From Cellvibrionales bacterium UBA4451 (GTDB taxonomy: Bacteria > Pseudomonadota > Gammaproteobacteria > Pseudomonadales > Porticoccaceae), in NCBI GenBank assembly GCA_002390285.1, contig DGPB01000002.1, positions 62,001-126,000 of the forward strand: a stretch of DNA of 64,000 nt, in the 5' to 3' direction. Below, one piece after another: positions 1 to 8,854 of this stretch; positions within the stretch are counted from its first letter, which is position 1; every line of letters begins with the position of its first letter. Position numbers and translations under genes: made by a program. The notes beneath the pieces were generated by a model. It worked only from the letters and a program-made list of their open reading frames with translations. It searched no databases and was not told the DNA's origin.

Positions 1-229
1 TTAAGCTGTCTTCGTTGCTTAGTTCGTAGGAAGCCCTCCAGTCTTCTGGGGGTTTGGCAGAAAGTAGAAGCATCTGCTGCCAAGTATCAAAATCCAGTTC
101 GCCGACGTCTCCATCTAAGTATTGAATTTCAGCGGCACCAGCCTGTTCGTCGATGGCTACCACCTCAAAGAGTTGGTCGTTGGATGCATCCTGATACCAG
201 GCACCGATGGTAGGTACTTGTGAAGCCAT
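1..229 (-). CDS. Small acidic hypothetical protein (3' end cut by window edge)
   Basis: An open frame starts at an ATG (229-227) behind a strong GGAGGG ribosome binding site and stays open for 76 codons to the window edge, so the C-terminus is missing. The visible protein begins MASQVPTIGAWYQDASND, is rich in Asp/Glu and has tryptophans spaced like a small beta-rich fold. It resembles the short acidic gammaproteobacterial proteins grouped as DUF6763-like; that family name is from memory and tentative. It has no signal peptide or membrane segment. It is transcribed away from nagZ, so the gap between them holds divergent control signals. Function unknown. Confidence 0.7.
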   Translation of the reverse strand, partial: MASQVPTIGAWYQDASNDQLFEVVAIDEQAGAAEIQYLDGDVGELDFDTWQQMLLLSAKPPEDWRASYELSNEDSL

Positions 230-374
230 AATCATTCCCTCCACATTGTCTATTTGACCAAGTTAGCACCAATCTTTGGGTGGCGCACTTTAATCAGTAG
301 GGCTGTTAGGTTGGTGAATACACGGGGCGGCTGCTTATATAATGTGCGTAGATTAGAAGAAGTGTGAAGTATTG

Positions 375-455
375 ATGCTAACTATCTTTATCCCATTGAT
401 TTTATTTTTTTCGTGGTGGCTCTGGATGTTAGAGGTTAAGTACCAGATGACATAA
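375..455 (+). CDS. Possible 26-residue hydrophobic small protein
   Basis: ATG at 375 opens a 26-codon frame ending TAA at 453-455. The peptide begins MLTIFIPLILFFSWWLWMLE: one continuous hydrophobic stretch with three Trp, then a short polar tail VKYQMT. That is the shape of a single-pass small membrane protein or of hydrophobic type I toxin peptides. A perfect TATAAT lies 32 bases upstream, which would give a leader of about 25 bases. Against it: the ribosome binding site is weak, no convincing -35 is seen, and AT-rich DNA produces such frames by chance. Confidence 0.2.
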   Translation: MLTIFIPLILFFSWWLWMLEVKYQMT

Positions 456-500
456 AAGGCAGTATTGTAAATGCTAAACTAGTCTAATTTTGGTTAATAG

Positions 501-529
501 TTGACAAGCCTTCTATGCCTTCTTATGTT
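501..529 (+). promoter_or_regulatory. Sigma70-type promoter of the nagZ operon
   Basis: A perfect TTGACA (501-506) is followed after 17 bases by TATGTT (524-529), a 4/6 match to the -10 consensus. Transcription would begin near 536. That leaves only about 8 bases before the ATG at 544 but about 23 before the ATG at 559, which favours 559 as the nagZ start. Confidence 0.6.
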
Positions 530-558
530 GCGCCTCCAACCTAATGAGATTTGATGTC

Positions 559-1581
559 ATGACGCTAGGACCACTGATGCTTGACCTGGATGGGTTGACG
601 CTGACAACAGATGAAGTGGCACTCATTCAGAACCCCTGGGTGGGTGGCGTGATTTTTTTTGCTCGTAATTTTGAGAACCGTGAGCAAATTATGGGTCTGG
701 TGGGTGAAATTCGTGTCCTTCGTCCCCAGTTGTTGCTTTGTGTGGATCAGGAGGGTGGACGAGTACAACGTTTTCGTGAGGGTTTTAGTCGTTTGCCGCC
801 GATGCAACTCCTAGGAGATCGCTTGTGTGAGGGGGAGGCAGATGCTGAGGCGCTTCTTCAGGATACAGGCTGGCTGATGGCTTCAGAGCTGCTGGCCTGC
901 GGTATAGATTTTAGCTTCGCTCCGGTGTTGGATGTGGATCGGACACAATGTGAGGTCATTGCCGATCGTTCGTTCTCCGATACTCCCGAGCAGGCTATCC
1001 ATGCCGCTAGGGCCTTTATCAAGGGTATGCACGAGGCTGGCATGGCGGCGACAGGTAAGCACTTCCCTGGCCACGGTGGTGTAAGGGCGGATAGCCATCT
1101 TGAAACACCCTATGACAATCGTTCCCTTGAAGCACTACGAAGTCGGGATTTACTCCCTTTTATTCATCTATCAAGTGAGATGGATGCAGTTATGCCAGCT
1201 CATATTATCTTTCCCTCCATCGACTCGGATGCCGTGGGTTTTTCACGCTTTTGGCTACAGACAATACTGCGTAATGAACTGCAGTTTGATGGGGTGATTT
1301 TCAGTGATGATCTCTCCATGAAGGGTGCGGATGTGGCGGGCAGTTATGCCGATAAGGCTCGCTGTGCCCTCCAGGCGGGCTGTGATATGGTGCTGGTGTG
1401 TAACAATCGCCAGGGTGCGCGGGAGGTATTGGATTACCTCGAGCTCAGTGGGGTTGAACCGTCTTCCCGACTATCGAGAATGTCTGCCAGTCAGTCGTTG
1501 AACTGGGAGGACTTGGTCAACAGTGAACGGTGGCAGTCTACTACCGCAGCATTATCGACTCTACAAACATCTTGTCTATAA
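559..1581 (+). CDS. nagZ: Beta-N-acetylhexosaminidase NagZ
   Basis: Cytoplasmic family 3 glycoside hydrolase that removes GlcNAc from anhydromuropeptides during peptidoglycan recycling. The protein (340 residues from this start) carries the hallmark loop KHFPGHGGVRADSH at about residues 167-180, which supplies the catalytic His (H180), and the nucleophile motif SDDLSM with Asp250. The N-terminus GPLMLDLDG aligns with the conserved start of NagZ proteins. An in-frame ATG at 544 exists, but the promoter position favours 559. Length is normal for the short single-domain bacterial form. It is first in an operon with an MscS channel and a methylthioinosine phosphorylase. NagZ products can induce AmpC beta-lactamases in relatives that have ampR; none is seen here. 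Confidence 0.95.
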   Translation: MTLGPLMLDLDGLTLTTDEVALIQNPWVGGVIFFARNFENREQIMGLVGEIRVLRPQLLLCVDQEGGRVQRFREGFSRLPPMQLLGDRLCEGEADAEALLQDTGWLMASELLACGIDFSFAPVLDVDRTQCEVIADRSFSDTPEQAIHAARAFIKGMHEAGMAATGKHFPGHGGVRADSHLETPYDNRSLEALRSRDLLPFIHLSSEMDAVMPAHIIFPSIDSDAVGFSRFWLQTILRNELQFDGVIFSDDLSMKGADVAGSYADKARCALQAGCDMVLVCNNRQGAREVLDYLELSGVEPSSRLSRMSASQSLNWEDLVNSERWQSTTAALSTLQTSCL

Positions 1582-1605
1582 ACAACGCAAAAGGAACAGG
1601 TCCCT

Positions 1606-2733
1606 ATGCAACTATTGGAAAACTGGCTAGGTAAACTAATCGACGAACAGCGCCTGTGGATGGTCGAAGTTTTTTTGATTGTCTTTGTCGCGCTAATGCT
1701 TGGCTATTTGGTTAACAAGGTGATTAATTTTCTCGAAAAGCATGCGGCCCGTACCAGTACGGTTTGGGATGATGCGCTGATCGAAGCTTGTCGTCGCCCC
1801 GCAGTTTGGGCCATCTGGATTCTCGGAACCAATATGGCCGCTGCTGTGGCCGCTAGGGTCGCTGAATCAGAACTGTATGACTTCATTGGCCCGGTCAATC
1901 GGGTTGCAGTGATATTCCTCTGTGCTTTGTTCCTGCTAAATCTGATTAAACGAGCTGAGCGGAACCTGATTCATCCGGATTATATGGCCGAGCCGATGGA
2001 TGAGACGACCGTTAGAGCCATCGGTAAGTTACTGCGGGCCTCAGTGATCATCACTGCCATTCTCATTGCCATGCAGGTATTTGGCTATAGTATTTCCGGG
2101 TTGCTGGCCTTTGGTGGTATTGGCGGCTTGGCAGTGGGCTTCGCTGCGAAGGACTTGCTGGCTAATTTTTTTGGTGGCTTGATGCTTTACTTGGATCAAC
2201 CTTTCAAGGTGGGTGACTGGGTACGCTCTCCTGATCAAGAAATTGAAGGTACTGTGGAAGACGTTGGCTGGCGTCTCACGCGTATTCGTACCTTTGACAA
2301 GCGGCCGCTGTACATTCCGAACGCTATTTTTAATAGTATTTCAGTGGAAAACCCTTCGCGTATGTCGAACCGTCGTATCTACGAAACCATCGGTATTCGT
2401 TACGAAGATGTTGATAAAATGGAAGTGATTGTCGAGGATGTGAAGCAGATGTTGCGCGAACATTCTGAGATAGATCAGAGTCAGACGCTGATTGTTAACT
2501 TCAATACTTTTTCGGCATCTTCATTGGATTTCTTTATTTATACATTTACAAAAACCATCCAATGGGTGAAATATCATGAAATTAAACAGGATGTTTTATT
2601 GAAAGTTAGTGAAGTGATTGCCCGTCATGGTGCGGAAATCGCCTTTCCCACATCCACGGTACATCTACCCGGGAAAGTCCAGTTAGCCGAAGTAAAAGAT
2701 ATGGGTAAGTTGGAGTGTGAGGGCGTTGAATGA
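1606..2733 (+). CDS. MscS-family mechanosensitive ion channel
   Basis: Inner-membrane channel of the small-conductance MscS family, which opens under membrane tension to release solutes during hypo-osmotic shock. The 375-residue protein has several N-terminal membrane helices, then the family core: a Gly/Ala-rich pore helix (GGIGGLAVGFAAKDLLANFF, about residues 168-187), followed by the beta domain FKVGDWV...GTVEDVGWRLTRIRT and a mixed alpha/beta C-terminal domain. A site AAAGGA precedes the ATG. The C-terminal codons overlap the next gene by four bases (ATGA), so the two are probably translationally coupled. It is longer than E. coli MscS (286 aa), with extra N-terminal helices; which subfamily it belongs to cannot be settled by eye. 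Confidence 0.9.
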   Translation: MQLLENWLGKLIDEQRLWMVEVFLIVFVALMLGYLVNKVINFLEKHAARTSTVWDDALIEACRRPAVWAIWILGTNMAAAVAARVAESELYDFIGPVNRVAVIFLCALFLLNLIKRAERNLIHPDYMAEPMDETTVRAIGKLLRASVIITAILIAMQVFGYSISGLLAFGGIGGLAVGFAAKDLLANFFGGLMLYLDQPFKVGDWVRSPDQEIEGTVEDVGWRLTRIRTFDKRPLYIPNAIFNSISVENPSRMSNRRIYETIGIRYEDVDKMEVIVEDVKQMLREHSEIDQSQTLIVNFNTFSASSLDFFIYTFTKTIQWVKYHEIKQDVLLKVSEVIARHGAEIAFPTSTVHLPGKVQLAEVKDMGKLECEGVE

Positions 2734-3497
2734 AGATAGGTATTATTGGTGGCAGTGGTCTAACAGATTTTAATGAACTACATGTTCAGCAGCGGTTAAC
2801 GCCCACCACGGTATGGGGTGAACCCTCATCACCATTGATTGTTGGTACATTTCATACCGCAGACACACCCAGTGCTTTTGAGAAAACTGAGGTGGTCTTT
2901 ATTGCCCGACATGGTGAAGAGCACCGTATTCCTCCGCATAAAGTGAACTATCGCGCCAACATAGCAGCCCTGAGAGATCAGCAAGTGTCAGCCATCTATG
3001 CCGTTAATGTGGTGGGTGGCATTAATATGGAAATGTGCCCTGGAGACGTGGTGATACCGGATCAAATTATCGATTACACCTGGGGGAGGGAACATACCTA
3101 TTCAGATGGTTCTGATGCGCCATTAGAGCATGTTGATTTTACCAACCCCTACGACAATTCATTAAAGGACGCATTGTTACACCAAGCTATAAGTCTGTCG
3201 TTGCCGGTACATGCTGGTGGTGTTTATGGGGCTACTCAGGGGCCTCGACTTGAAACTGCGGCTGAAATTGCACGGATGGAGAGAGATGGCTGTGACATTG
3301 TGGGTATGACCGGAATGCCTGAGGCGGCACTGGCTCGTGAACTCAATATTCCCTACGCCAGCTTGGCACTGGTGGTCAATATGGCTGCCGGTCTATGCGA
3401 CAGCGAAATTTCCATGGAGCAGATCCAACAAATTATTGATGAGCGTATGGCTGATATTCGTCGTCTACTGGTCGCAGTAGCAAATAACATGGGCTGA
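2730..3497 (+). CDS. S-methyl-5'-thioinosine phosphorylase (MTAP/PNP family)
   Basis: 255-residue nucleoside phosphorylase of the trimeric MTAP/PNP family. Visible signatures: phosphate-binding IGGSGLTDF at the N-terminus, RHGEEHRIPPHKVNYRAN (about residues 62-79), GREHTYSD, and QGPRLETAAEI followed by GMTGMPEAALARE. In P. aeruginosa the homologous protein next to nagZ (PA3004, from memory) acts on methylthioinosine, made by deaminating methylthioadenosine, and the same neighbourhood here supports that substrate. Methylthioadenosine itself cannot be excluded without active-site comparison. Role: salvage of the by-product of polyamine and homoserine-lactone synthesis. Its ATG overlaps the mscS stop (ATGA). 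Confidence 0.87.
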   Translation: MKIGIIGGSGLTDFNELHVQQRLTPTTVWGEPSSPLIVGTFHTADTPSAFEKTEVVFIARHGEEHRIPPHKVNYRANIAALRDQQVSAIYAVNVVGGINMEMCPGDVVIPDQIIDYTWGREHTYSDGSDAPLEHVDFTNPYDNSLKDALLHQAISLSLPVHAGGVYGATQGPRLETAAEIARMERDGCDIVGMTGMPEAALARELNIPYASLALVVNMAAGLCDSEISMEQIQQIIDERMADIRRLLVAVANNMG

Positions 3498-3597
3498 GGT
3501 ACTACTAAGCCGGCTTCTGGGTCAACGTGGGCGTTAAGTTGTAAGCAACAAATATTGTAAAATTTTGGTCCTACGTTGTCTCTTAGCGCCTCGTTTT

Positions 3598-4401
3598 TTA
3601 AAGTCCCGTGTCTTGGGTGATAGTGTCAGTGTTTTCTTTCTCATATTTACTCACCAGCACGAGCACACCCATCTCGGGGTGGTCCAAATAGGTGGTTTCA
3701 TCTCTTTTAACGCGTGTGGACTGCTCCAAGGCGATGATGTCAGTTACCTGATAGTTAGATTTACTCAAGGGTAGCTGATTGATCTCATCAGGCATTATTG
3801 ATTGAGGGTGACTGGGTAGCGCGGGTAAAACTGATGGTGTTATTTCAGGTGATTGGGTTTTAGTTCCAGCCACTTCTAGCCCTTCAGTTTGGACCGTTGC
3901 CATCATTAATGGAGGCATTGACTGTATAAAGGTGGCTTTCCATAGGTTGGCCTGAATGTGCAGGTAACGATTTTTTACCAAGCGAATACTGCCCTCCAAT
4001 TCATGATGGCTGCCGTAGCTATCGCCGCTTTGAAGAAGAACCCAAGGGCTTTGTTCGGGGCCCAGCCCTGGTTGACGCCAGGCTGTGTGATACAGCACTC
4101 TGTAGCCTGGAGCACGCTTTAATCTGGTTTGATCTGGAGCAAGTTGAAACGCGCTTGGAGGAAGAGCTGTATAGGGTTTTTGTATTTCTCCCGCTAATGA
4201 AGGATTTATTAAATTCACTACATTTTCCGGGTAGCTGAGCTGGTGATCGGTGCGGTGCTTTTCCTCTCTGTACAGATCCTGCTGACTGAATACAATCACT
4301 TCAACTTGATACCAATTATCCTTCTCCGTCTGCATTACCTCTGCCATGATTGGCATTGAGATAAATGTGAGGGTAGCAATAGCGTTACTCAGTGGGCTCA
4401 T
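3598..4401 (-). CDS. csiV: CsiV-family periplasmic peptidoglycan-binding protein
   Basis: 267-residue exported protein with an N-terminal signal sequence ending near SMPIMA. The opening of the mature part, WYQVEVIVFSQQDLYREE, is the typical start of the CsiV family. In Vibrio cholerae CsiV is a peptidoglycan-binding partner required for PBP1A/LpoA-dependent wall synthesis; that role is inferred here from family membership only. The middle region (about residues 90-160) holds the conserved YRVLYHTAWRQPG segment, and the rest is low-complexity and Pro/Ser-rich. It overlaps the mfd stop by one base (TAATG), and the csiV-next-to-mfd order is common in gammaproteobacteria. A short convergent gap separates it from the phosphorylase. 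Confidence 0.82.
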   Translation of the reverse strand: MSPLSNAIATLTFISMPIMAEVMQTEKDNWYQVEVIVFSQQDLYREEKHRTDHQLSYPENVVNLINPSLAGEIQKPYTALPPSAFQLAPDQTRLKRAPGYRVLYHTAWRQPGLGPEQSPWVLLQSGDSYGSHHELEGSIRLVKNRYLHIQANLWKATFIQSMPPLMMATVQTEGLEVAGTKTQSPEITPSVLPALPSHPQSIMPDEINQLPLSKSNYQVTDIIALEQSTRVKRDETTYLDHPEMGVLVLVSKYEKENTDTITQDTGL

Positions 4402-7400
4402 TAATTAATATTTCCTGTTGGTATCAACTGGCTCAAAAATGTCTGAACTTGCTCCAATCGCTGCTCTGCGGTGTCCATTGATGCCGTAAATTTTAGGGTG
4501 GTCGCCCCATGTAGCCGATAGATATCGGGTTGTTGCTGTACTAATTGCACAATAGTTAGTGGCTCCACAACGGTATCACTGCCAAAGTCGATACGTCCAC
4601 CCATTGGTCCAGCTTCTACTTTGCTAATACCCATCTGCTTAGCTTGTAGTTTGAGTTCTGTCACTCGGTAAAGGTTCTTTAAATGGTCCGGTAGCAGACC
4701 AAAACGGTCGATCATCTCCACCTGAAGTTCTCTCAGGTCTGCCTCGGAATTGGCATTGGCAATGCGCTTGTACATCATGAGTCGCATATGCACATCGGGT
4801 AAATAGTCTTCGGGTATCAATGCTGGAATATTCAACTTGATCTCAATTTCCTCTGATAGAGGGATATCCAGCTCAATGGACTTACCTGCTCGGATAGCCT
4901 CCACGGCACGCTCGAGCAGTTCCATATAGAGGGTAAAACCAATGGATTGGATGTGACCGCTTTGGCCCTCGCCCAGTAGCTCACCTGCACCACGAATTTC
5001 CAGGTCGTGGGTGGCCAGAGTAAATCCGGAACCCAGTTGATCGGCACGGCTAATAGCCTCTAGCCGTTTCGTTGCATCGGTGGTCATCGACTTGGGCTCA
5101 GGTGTCAATAGATAGGCATAGGCTTGATGGTGTGAACGGCCCACACGGCCCCGCAACTGGTGTAATTGAGCGAGACCAAACTTGTCGGCTCGGTCAATGA
5201 TAATAGTGTTGGCGCTGGGTATGTCGATGCCGGTTTCAATAATCGTGGTGCAGACCAGAATATTAAAATGTTGGTGATAGAAGTCCGACATGACCTTTTC
5301 CAGCTGTCGCTCCCGCATCTGGCCATGGGCCACTTCAATACGTGCTTCAGGTACCAGTTCTTGTAATTCGCGTGCGGTTCTATCAATGCTCTTCACCTCG
5401 TTGTGGAGGTAAAACACCTGTCCTCCGCGAAGAATTTCTCGAAGAATAGCCTCTCGGGTCACCCTTAGATCACTCTGGCGAACAAATGTTTTGACCGATA
5501 GTCTTTTGGCTGGCGGGGTGGCAATAATCGACAAATCACGGACACCGGACATAGACAGGTTCAGGGTGCGAGGAATTGGTGTGGCGGTAAGCGTAAGAAT
5601 ATCCACTTCAGCACGTAGGGCTTTAACTTTTTCTTTTTGACGGACACCGAAACGGTGCTCCTCGTCAATTATTAGTAGCCCAAGATTGCTGTAATCAATG
5701 TCCGTGTGCAGCAGTTTGTGTGTGCCGATTAATATATCCACTTTGCCGCTCGCCGCGTTGGCTAGCACTTCTTCCTGTTCTTTTGCAGTACGGAAGCGAG
5801 ATAGCTCCTCTACCGTCACTGGCCAATTTGCAAAACGGTCTCGGAAATTCCCCAGATGTTGGTGTGCCAGCAAGGTCGTGGGCACTAACATAACCACCTG
5901 CTTTCCACTGGAGATAGCAATAAAGGCAGCGCGCATAGCAACCTCGGTTTTGCCAAAGCCAACGTCACCACAGACCAATCGATCCATGGGCTGCTCAGAC
6001 AGCATGTCTCGTTTTGTCGCTTCGATAGTGTCCAGTTGATCCGGCGTTTCCTCAAAGGGAAAGTCGGCACAGAAGGTTCGGTAATCTTCTTCTGGGTCAC
6101 TACAGGCAAACCCTTTCCTAGCTGCGCGGGTAGCGTAGATATCCAGAAGTTCGGTGGCGGTATCTCGGATCTGTTTGAGAGCCTTGTCTTTGGCTTTTTG
6201 CCATTGTTCAGTTCCAAGCCTATGAAGTGGAGCCAGGTCTTCTTCGCTGCCACTGTAACGGCTAATCAGGTGAAGAGACGCTACTGGCACATAGAGTTTT
6301 GCTTCACCGGCGTATTCCAGTGTTAGAAATTCCTGAGGTTCCCCATTGGTCGTAATTGTTTGCAGGCCGCGATATCGCCCTACACCATGGTCTATATGAA
6401 CCACGGGAGCACCGACTCTCAGCTCGGTGAGATTTTTTATCACTTGGTCGGCGTCTTCTCGCTGTTTACTGCGACGACGACGCTGCATGACCTGCTGGCC
6501 AAATAGCTCTGACTCACTGATCAGGCAGATGGCTGGTGTATCAAGGGATAAGCCGCGAGCGAGAGGGTAAACGGTAATGGCGAGTTGATGAGCACTGTCG
6601 ACAAACTCTGACCAGCCGGCTATCTCAATGGGATGGATATCAATTCGAGCTAGCAGTTCTAGGAGTGTTTCACGGCGCCCAGCAGATTCAGCACAAAAGA
6701 GTACTCGCTGATTGGTGGCGAGTAAGTAGTGTTCAAGCTGCTTGAGCGGGTTGTCCTCCTTGGGAATGACGGCGACATTCTGAGGTGACTGAATGGCCAA
6801 TGACAAGGTGTTCTTGGTGCCGCTACTAGCACTGCTCTTTATGTCATTGTTTTCGATTAACTGAGTGCGGGGATAATGTTTGAGGTGTGAGAATAACTCA
6901 CTGACGGGAAGAAAAACCTCATTGGGCGCTAATAGTGGTCTCGTGGGATCGATGTTGTATTCCTGGTATCGTTCACTCAACTCCCTCCAGAATTTTTCTG
7001 CGGCCTGGTCGATGGCACCTTCAGAAAAGACCAGGCAATTATCGGGTAAATAGTCGAAGAGGGTGGAACACTTTTCGAAAAACAGTGGTAAAAAATATTC
7101 TATACCCTGAGAGGTTATTCCCTCGCTGACATCCTGGTAAACCGGGCAACGGCGATGATCCACGTCGAAATGAGTAAGCCAGTTGTTTTTAAATCGGCGG
7201 ATAGCAGACGTATCTAGCGGAACTTCCCTCGCTGGCAGTACACAGATGTGGTCAGTTTGTGTCAGCGTACGTTGAGTGTCCGGATCAAAGGTTCGCAAGG
7301 TTTCAATTTCGTTGTCAAACAGGTCGATTCGAAAAGGCAGTTTGGCGCCCATCGGATAGATATCGACTAGCGAGCCACGCACGGTAAACTCTCCGTGTTC

Positions 7401-7874
7401 GATCACAGTATCGGCATAGCGATAGCCACTGTGTTCAAGCTTTGTTCGAAGATCATTTAAATCTAATTGATCACCCGTGTGATACTCAAAAGCACGTTGG
7501 CTGACAAACTCAACTGGTGGCAATCGGTGCATCAATGTGGTGACAGGGACCACAACGATGCCGTAGTCGATTTGGGGTAGACGGAAGAGGGTGCGAAGCC
7601 GCTCCGAAATAATATCTTGATGTGGTGAAAATAGGTCGTAGGGTAACGTCTCCCAGTCGGGGAAGTGAAAGACGGGTACTTGCCCCCCGAGAAAAAACTG
7701 CAGCTCCGACTCTAGTTGAGAGGCATTTCTGGCTGAATCGGTGATGACTACTGTTAACCCTCGGTGTTGCTGGCAAGCCTCGGCGATAGCCAAAGCGGAG
7801 CCAGATCCGTGGACACCCTGCCAAAGGCGTTTGTCGCCCGGTATATTGGCGGCTGGAAGTGGCAAAAGTGACAT
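4401..7874 (-). CDS. mfd: Transcription-repair coupling factor Mfd
   Basis: 1157-residue ATP-dependent translocase that pushes stalled RNA polymerase off lesions and recruits UvrA. Domains in order: N-terminal UvrB-like module (about 1-300); the CarD-like RNA-polymerase interaction domain (HIDHGVGRYRGLQ, about 490); an SF2 helicase core with Walker A GDVGFGKTEVAMRAAF, DEEH box in IIDEEHRFGVRQKEK, TATPIPRTL and the QLRGRVGRS motif VI; the RecG-like TRG segment; and a C-terminal D7 domain. Length matches E. coli Mfd (1148). It is followed directly by csiV. No frameshift is seen. Confidence 0.98.
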   Translation of the reverse strand: MSLLPLPAANIPGDKRLWQGVHGSGSALAIAEACQQHRGLTVVITDSARNASQLESELQFFLGGQVPVFHFPDWETLPYDLFSPHQDIISERLRTLFRLPQIDYGIVVVPVTTLMHRLPPVEFVSQRAFEYHTGDQLDLNDLRTKLEHSGYRYADTVIEHGEFTVRGSLVDIYPMGAKLPFRIDLFDNEIETLRTFDPDTQRTLTQTDHICVLPAREVPLDTSAIRRFKNNWLTHFDVDHRRCPVYQDVSEGITSQGIEYFLPLFFEKCSTLFDYLPDNCLVFSEGAIDQAAEKFWRELSERYQEYNIDPTRPLLAPNEVFLPVSELFSHLKHYPRTQLIENNDIKSSASSGTKNTLSLAIQSPQNVAVIPKEDNPLKQLEHYLLATNQRVLFCAESAGRRETLLELLARIDIHPIEIAGWSEFVDSAHQLAITVYPLARGLSLDTPAICLISESELFGQQVMQRRRRSKQREDADQVIKNLTELRVGAPVVHIDHGVGRYRGLQTITTNGEPQEFLTLEYAGEAKLYVPVASLHLISRYSGSEEDLAPLHRLGTEQWQKAKDKALKQIRDTATELLDIYATRAARKGFACSDPEEDYRTFCADFPFEETPDQLDTIEATKRDMLSEQPMDRLVCGDVGFGKTEVAMRAAFIAISSGKQVVMLVPTTLLAHQHLGNFRDRFANWPVTVEELSRFRTAKEQEEVLANAASGKVDILIGTHKLLHTDIDYSNLGLLIIDEEHRFGVRQKEKVKALRAEVDILTLTATPIPRTLNLSMSGVRDLSIIATPPAKRLSVKTFVRQSDLRVTREAILREILRGGQVFYLHNEVKSIDRTARELQELVPEARIEVAHGQMRERQLEKVMSDFYHQHFNILVCTTIIETGIDIPSANTIIIDRADKFGLAQLHQLRGRVGRSHHQAYAYLLTPEPKSMTTDATKRLEAISRADQLGSGFTLATHDLEIRGAGELLGEGQSGHIQSIGFTLYMELLERAVEAIRAGKSIELDIPLSEEIEIKLNIPALIPEDYLPDVHMRLMMYKRIANANSEADLRELQVEMIDRFGLLPDHLKNLYRVTELKLQAKQMGISKVEAGPMGGRIDFGSDTVVEPLTIVQLVQQQPDIYRLHGATTLKFTASMDTAEQRLEQVQTFLSQLIPTGNIN

Positions 7875-7944
7875 ATTGGGCTTGGTTCTTATGTGGCTGC
7901 AGTAGTGAGGTGTGCTATTTTAGCGGCGGCTTCAGGAGATTGAT

Positions 7945-7965
7945 ATGAATCTGTGGGATTTGTAG
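7945..7965 (+). CDS. Possible six-codon leader peptide (MNLWDL)
   Basis: AGGAG at 7934-7938 is followed six bases later by ATG AAT CTG TGG GAT TTG TAG. The TAG shares its last base with the GTG (7965) that is the best start of the downstream lipoprotein. The ribosome binding site is therefore ideally placed for this hexapeptide rather than for the lipoprotein. It may work by translational coupling, or the frame may be an accident. Confidence 0.35.
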   Translation: MNLWDL

Positions 7966-8654
7966 TGAGTATACGTTTACCGATAATACTATTGAGTATG
8001 TTAGTCATGTTGGCGGGCTGTGGAGCGAATAAATTCCGCATTGAGAACCTAGCAAAGACGGATATTGATGTGGTGGCTGATGCTCATTATCAGGAAGTAG
8101 AGCGTATTCTGAAGGAGCTGACAGTAAAAATTTATAAGAGAAACCCCCGGTTTCTTCAGCTAGGGGGCGATGGGGGAGGGATCCGAAGTATAGATGGGCG
8201 GGTCCAGCAAATTTTTGGTAAGCCAGGAAAACTGCAATTTTCAGAGTTGTCGGTTACGGGTGTTGATGCTATTGAGTTGGCTCTGGATAGAAAGTTTGGC
8301 GGTGATCGGGTGTTTGCTCTTATGGTTGGGCTGACTGATATGCTGCGACAAGCATATGGTTATAAATCAGAGTTTTTTATGTTTAGTGAACTGAGCGAAC
8401 AGCAGCTCTACCTAAGCGCCCGTAACCTGGAAATAGCCCTTTGGCGCATTAATACCTATCTGGATGAACAAAAAGTCCCGTTGGTATTAACCAATAGTCG
8501 CAACGACGAGAGGCATAACCTTAGCTATGCGCGGTTGTTCGGCAAATTGATCTCGCTGCAGGACATGCTGGCAATCATTGTGTCGGGGCACAATCAGCGG
8601 GTGATAAGAACCGTTACGTTGAATGTGGCATCGGTGGCCTTTTTCCCCCTCTAG
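7965..8654 (+). CDS. Hypothetical lipoprotein
   Basis: Predicted lipoprotein of 229 residues. The N-terminus MSIRLPIILLSMLVMLAGC has a positive residue, a hydrophobic core and the lipobox LAGC, so the Cys should be lipidated after cleavage. The mature part is mostly helical and contains a conserved-looking LQLGGDGGGIRSIDGRVQQIF segment around 65 (described in part: Gly-rich loop then basic helix). No enzyme motif is recognised. An in-frame GTG at 7953 is possible but lacks a properly spaced ribosome binding site. The gene is divergent from mfd and precedes gap. Function unknown. Confidence 0.75.
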   Translation: MSIRLPIILLSMLVMLAGCGANKFRIENLAKTDIDVVADAHYQEVERILKELTVKIYKRNPRFLQLGGDGGGIRSIDGRVQQIFGKPGKLQFSELSVTGVDAIELALDRKFGGDRVFALMVGLTDMLRQAYGYKSEFFMFSELSEQQLYLSARNLEIALWRINTYLDEQKVPLVLTNSRNDERHNLSYARLFGKLISLQDMLAIIVSGHNQRVIRTVTLNVASVAFFPL

Positions 8655-8854
8655 ATCATCTGTAGCGGACGATGATTAACAATAGTTATCTGCTCACCTT
8701 TTGATCAAACGCAATCGTTTCCCCATCATTACTACAAATAGTATTGGTTATTCACCAGTCTTTGTTGCTCTCAAAACTGAGAGACCGGATAATACTTTCC
8801 CCTAAGAAAGACGGTGCTCTCGGCACAACATCATCTAACCAAGAGGTTTATCAC

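Larger units (their letters stand above)
230..543. other. Intergenic region between the acidic small protein and nagZ
   Basis: No long gene lies here. The stretch holds a perfect TATAAT at 338-343 with no good -35, a possible 26-codon hydrophobic ORF at 375-455 and the likely nagZ promoter at 501-529. The leftward gene's own promoter should also be here but was not pinned down. Confidence 0.5.
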
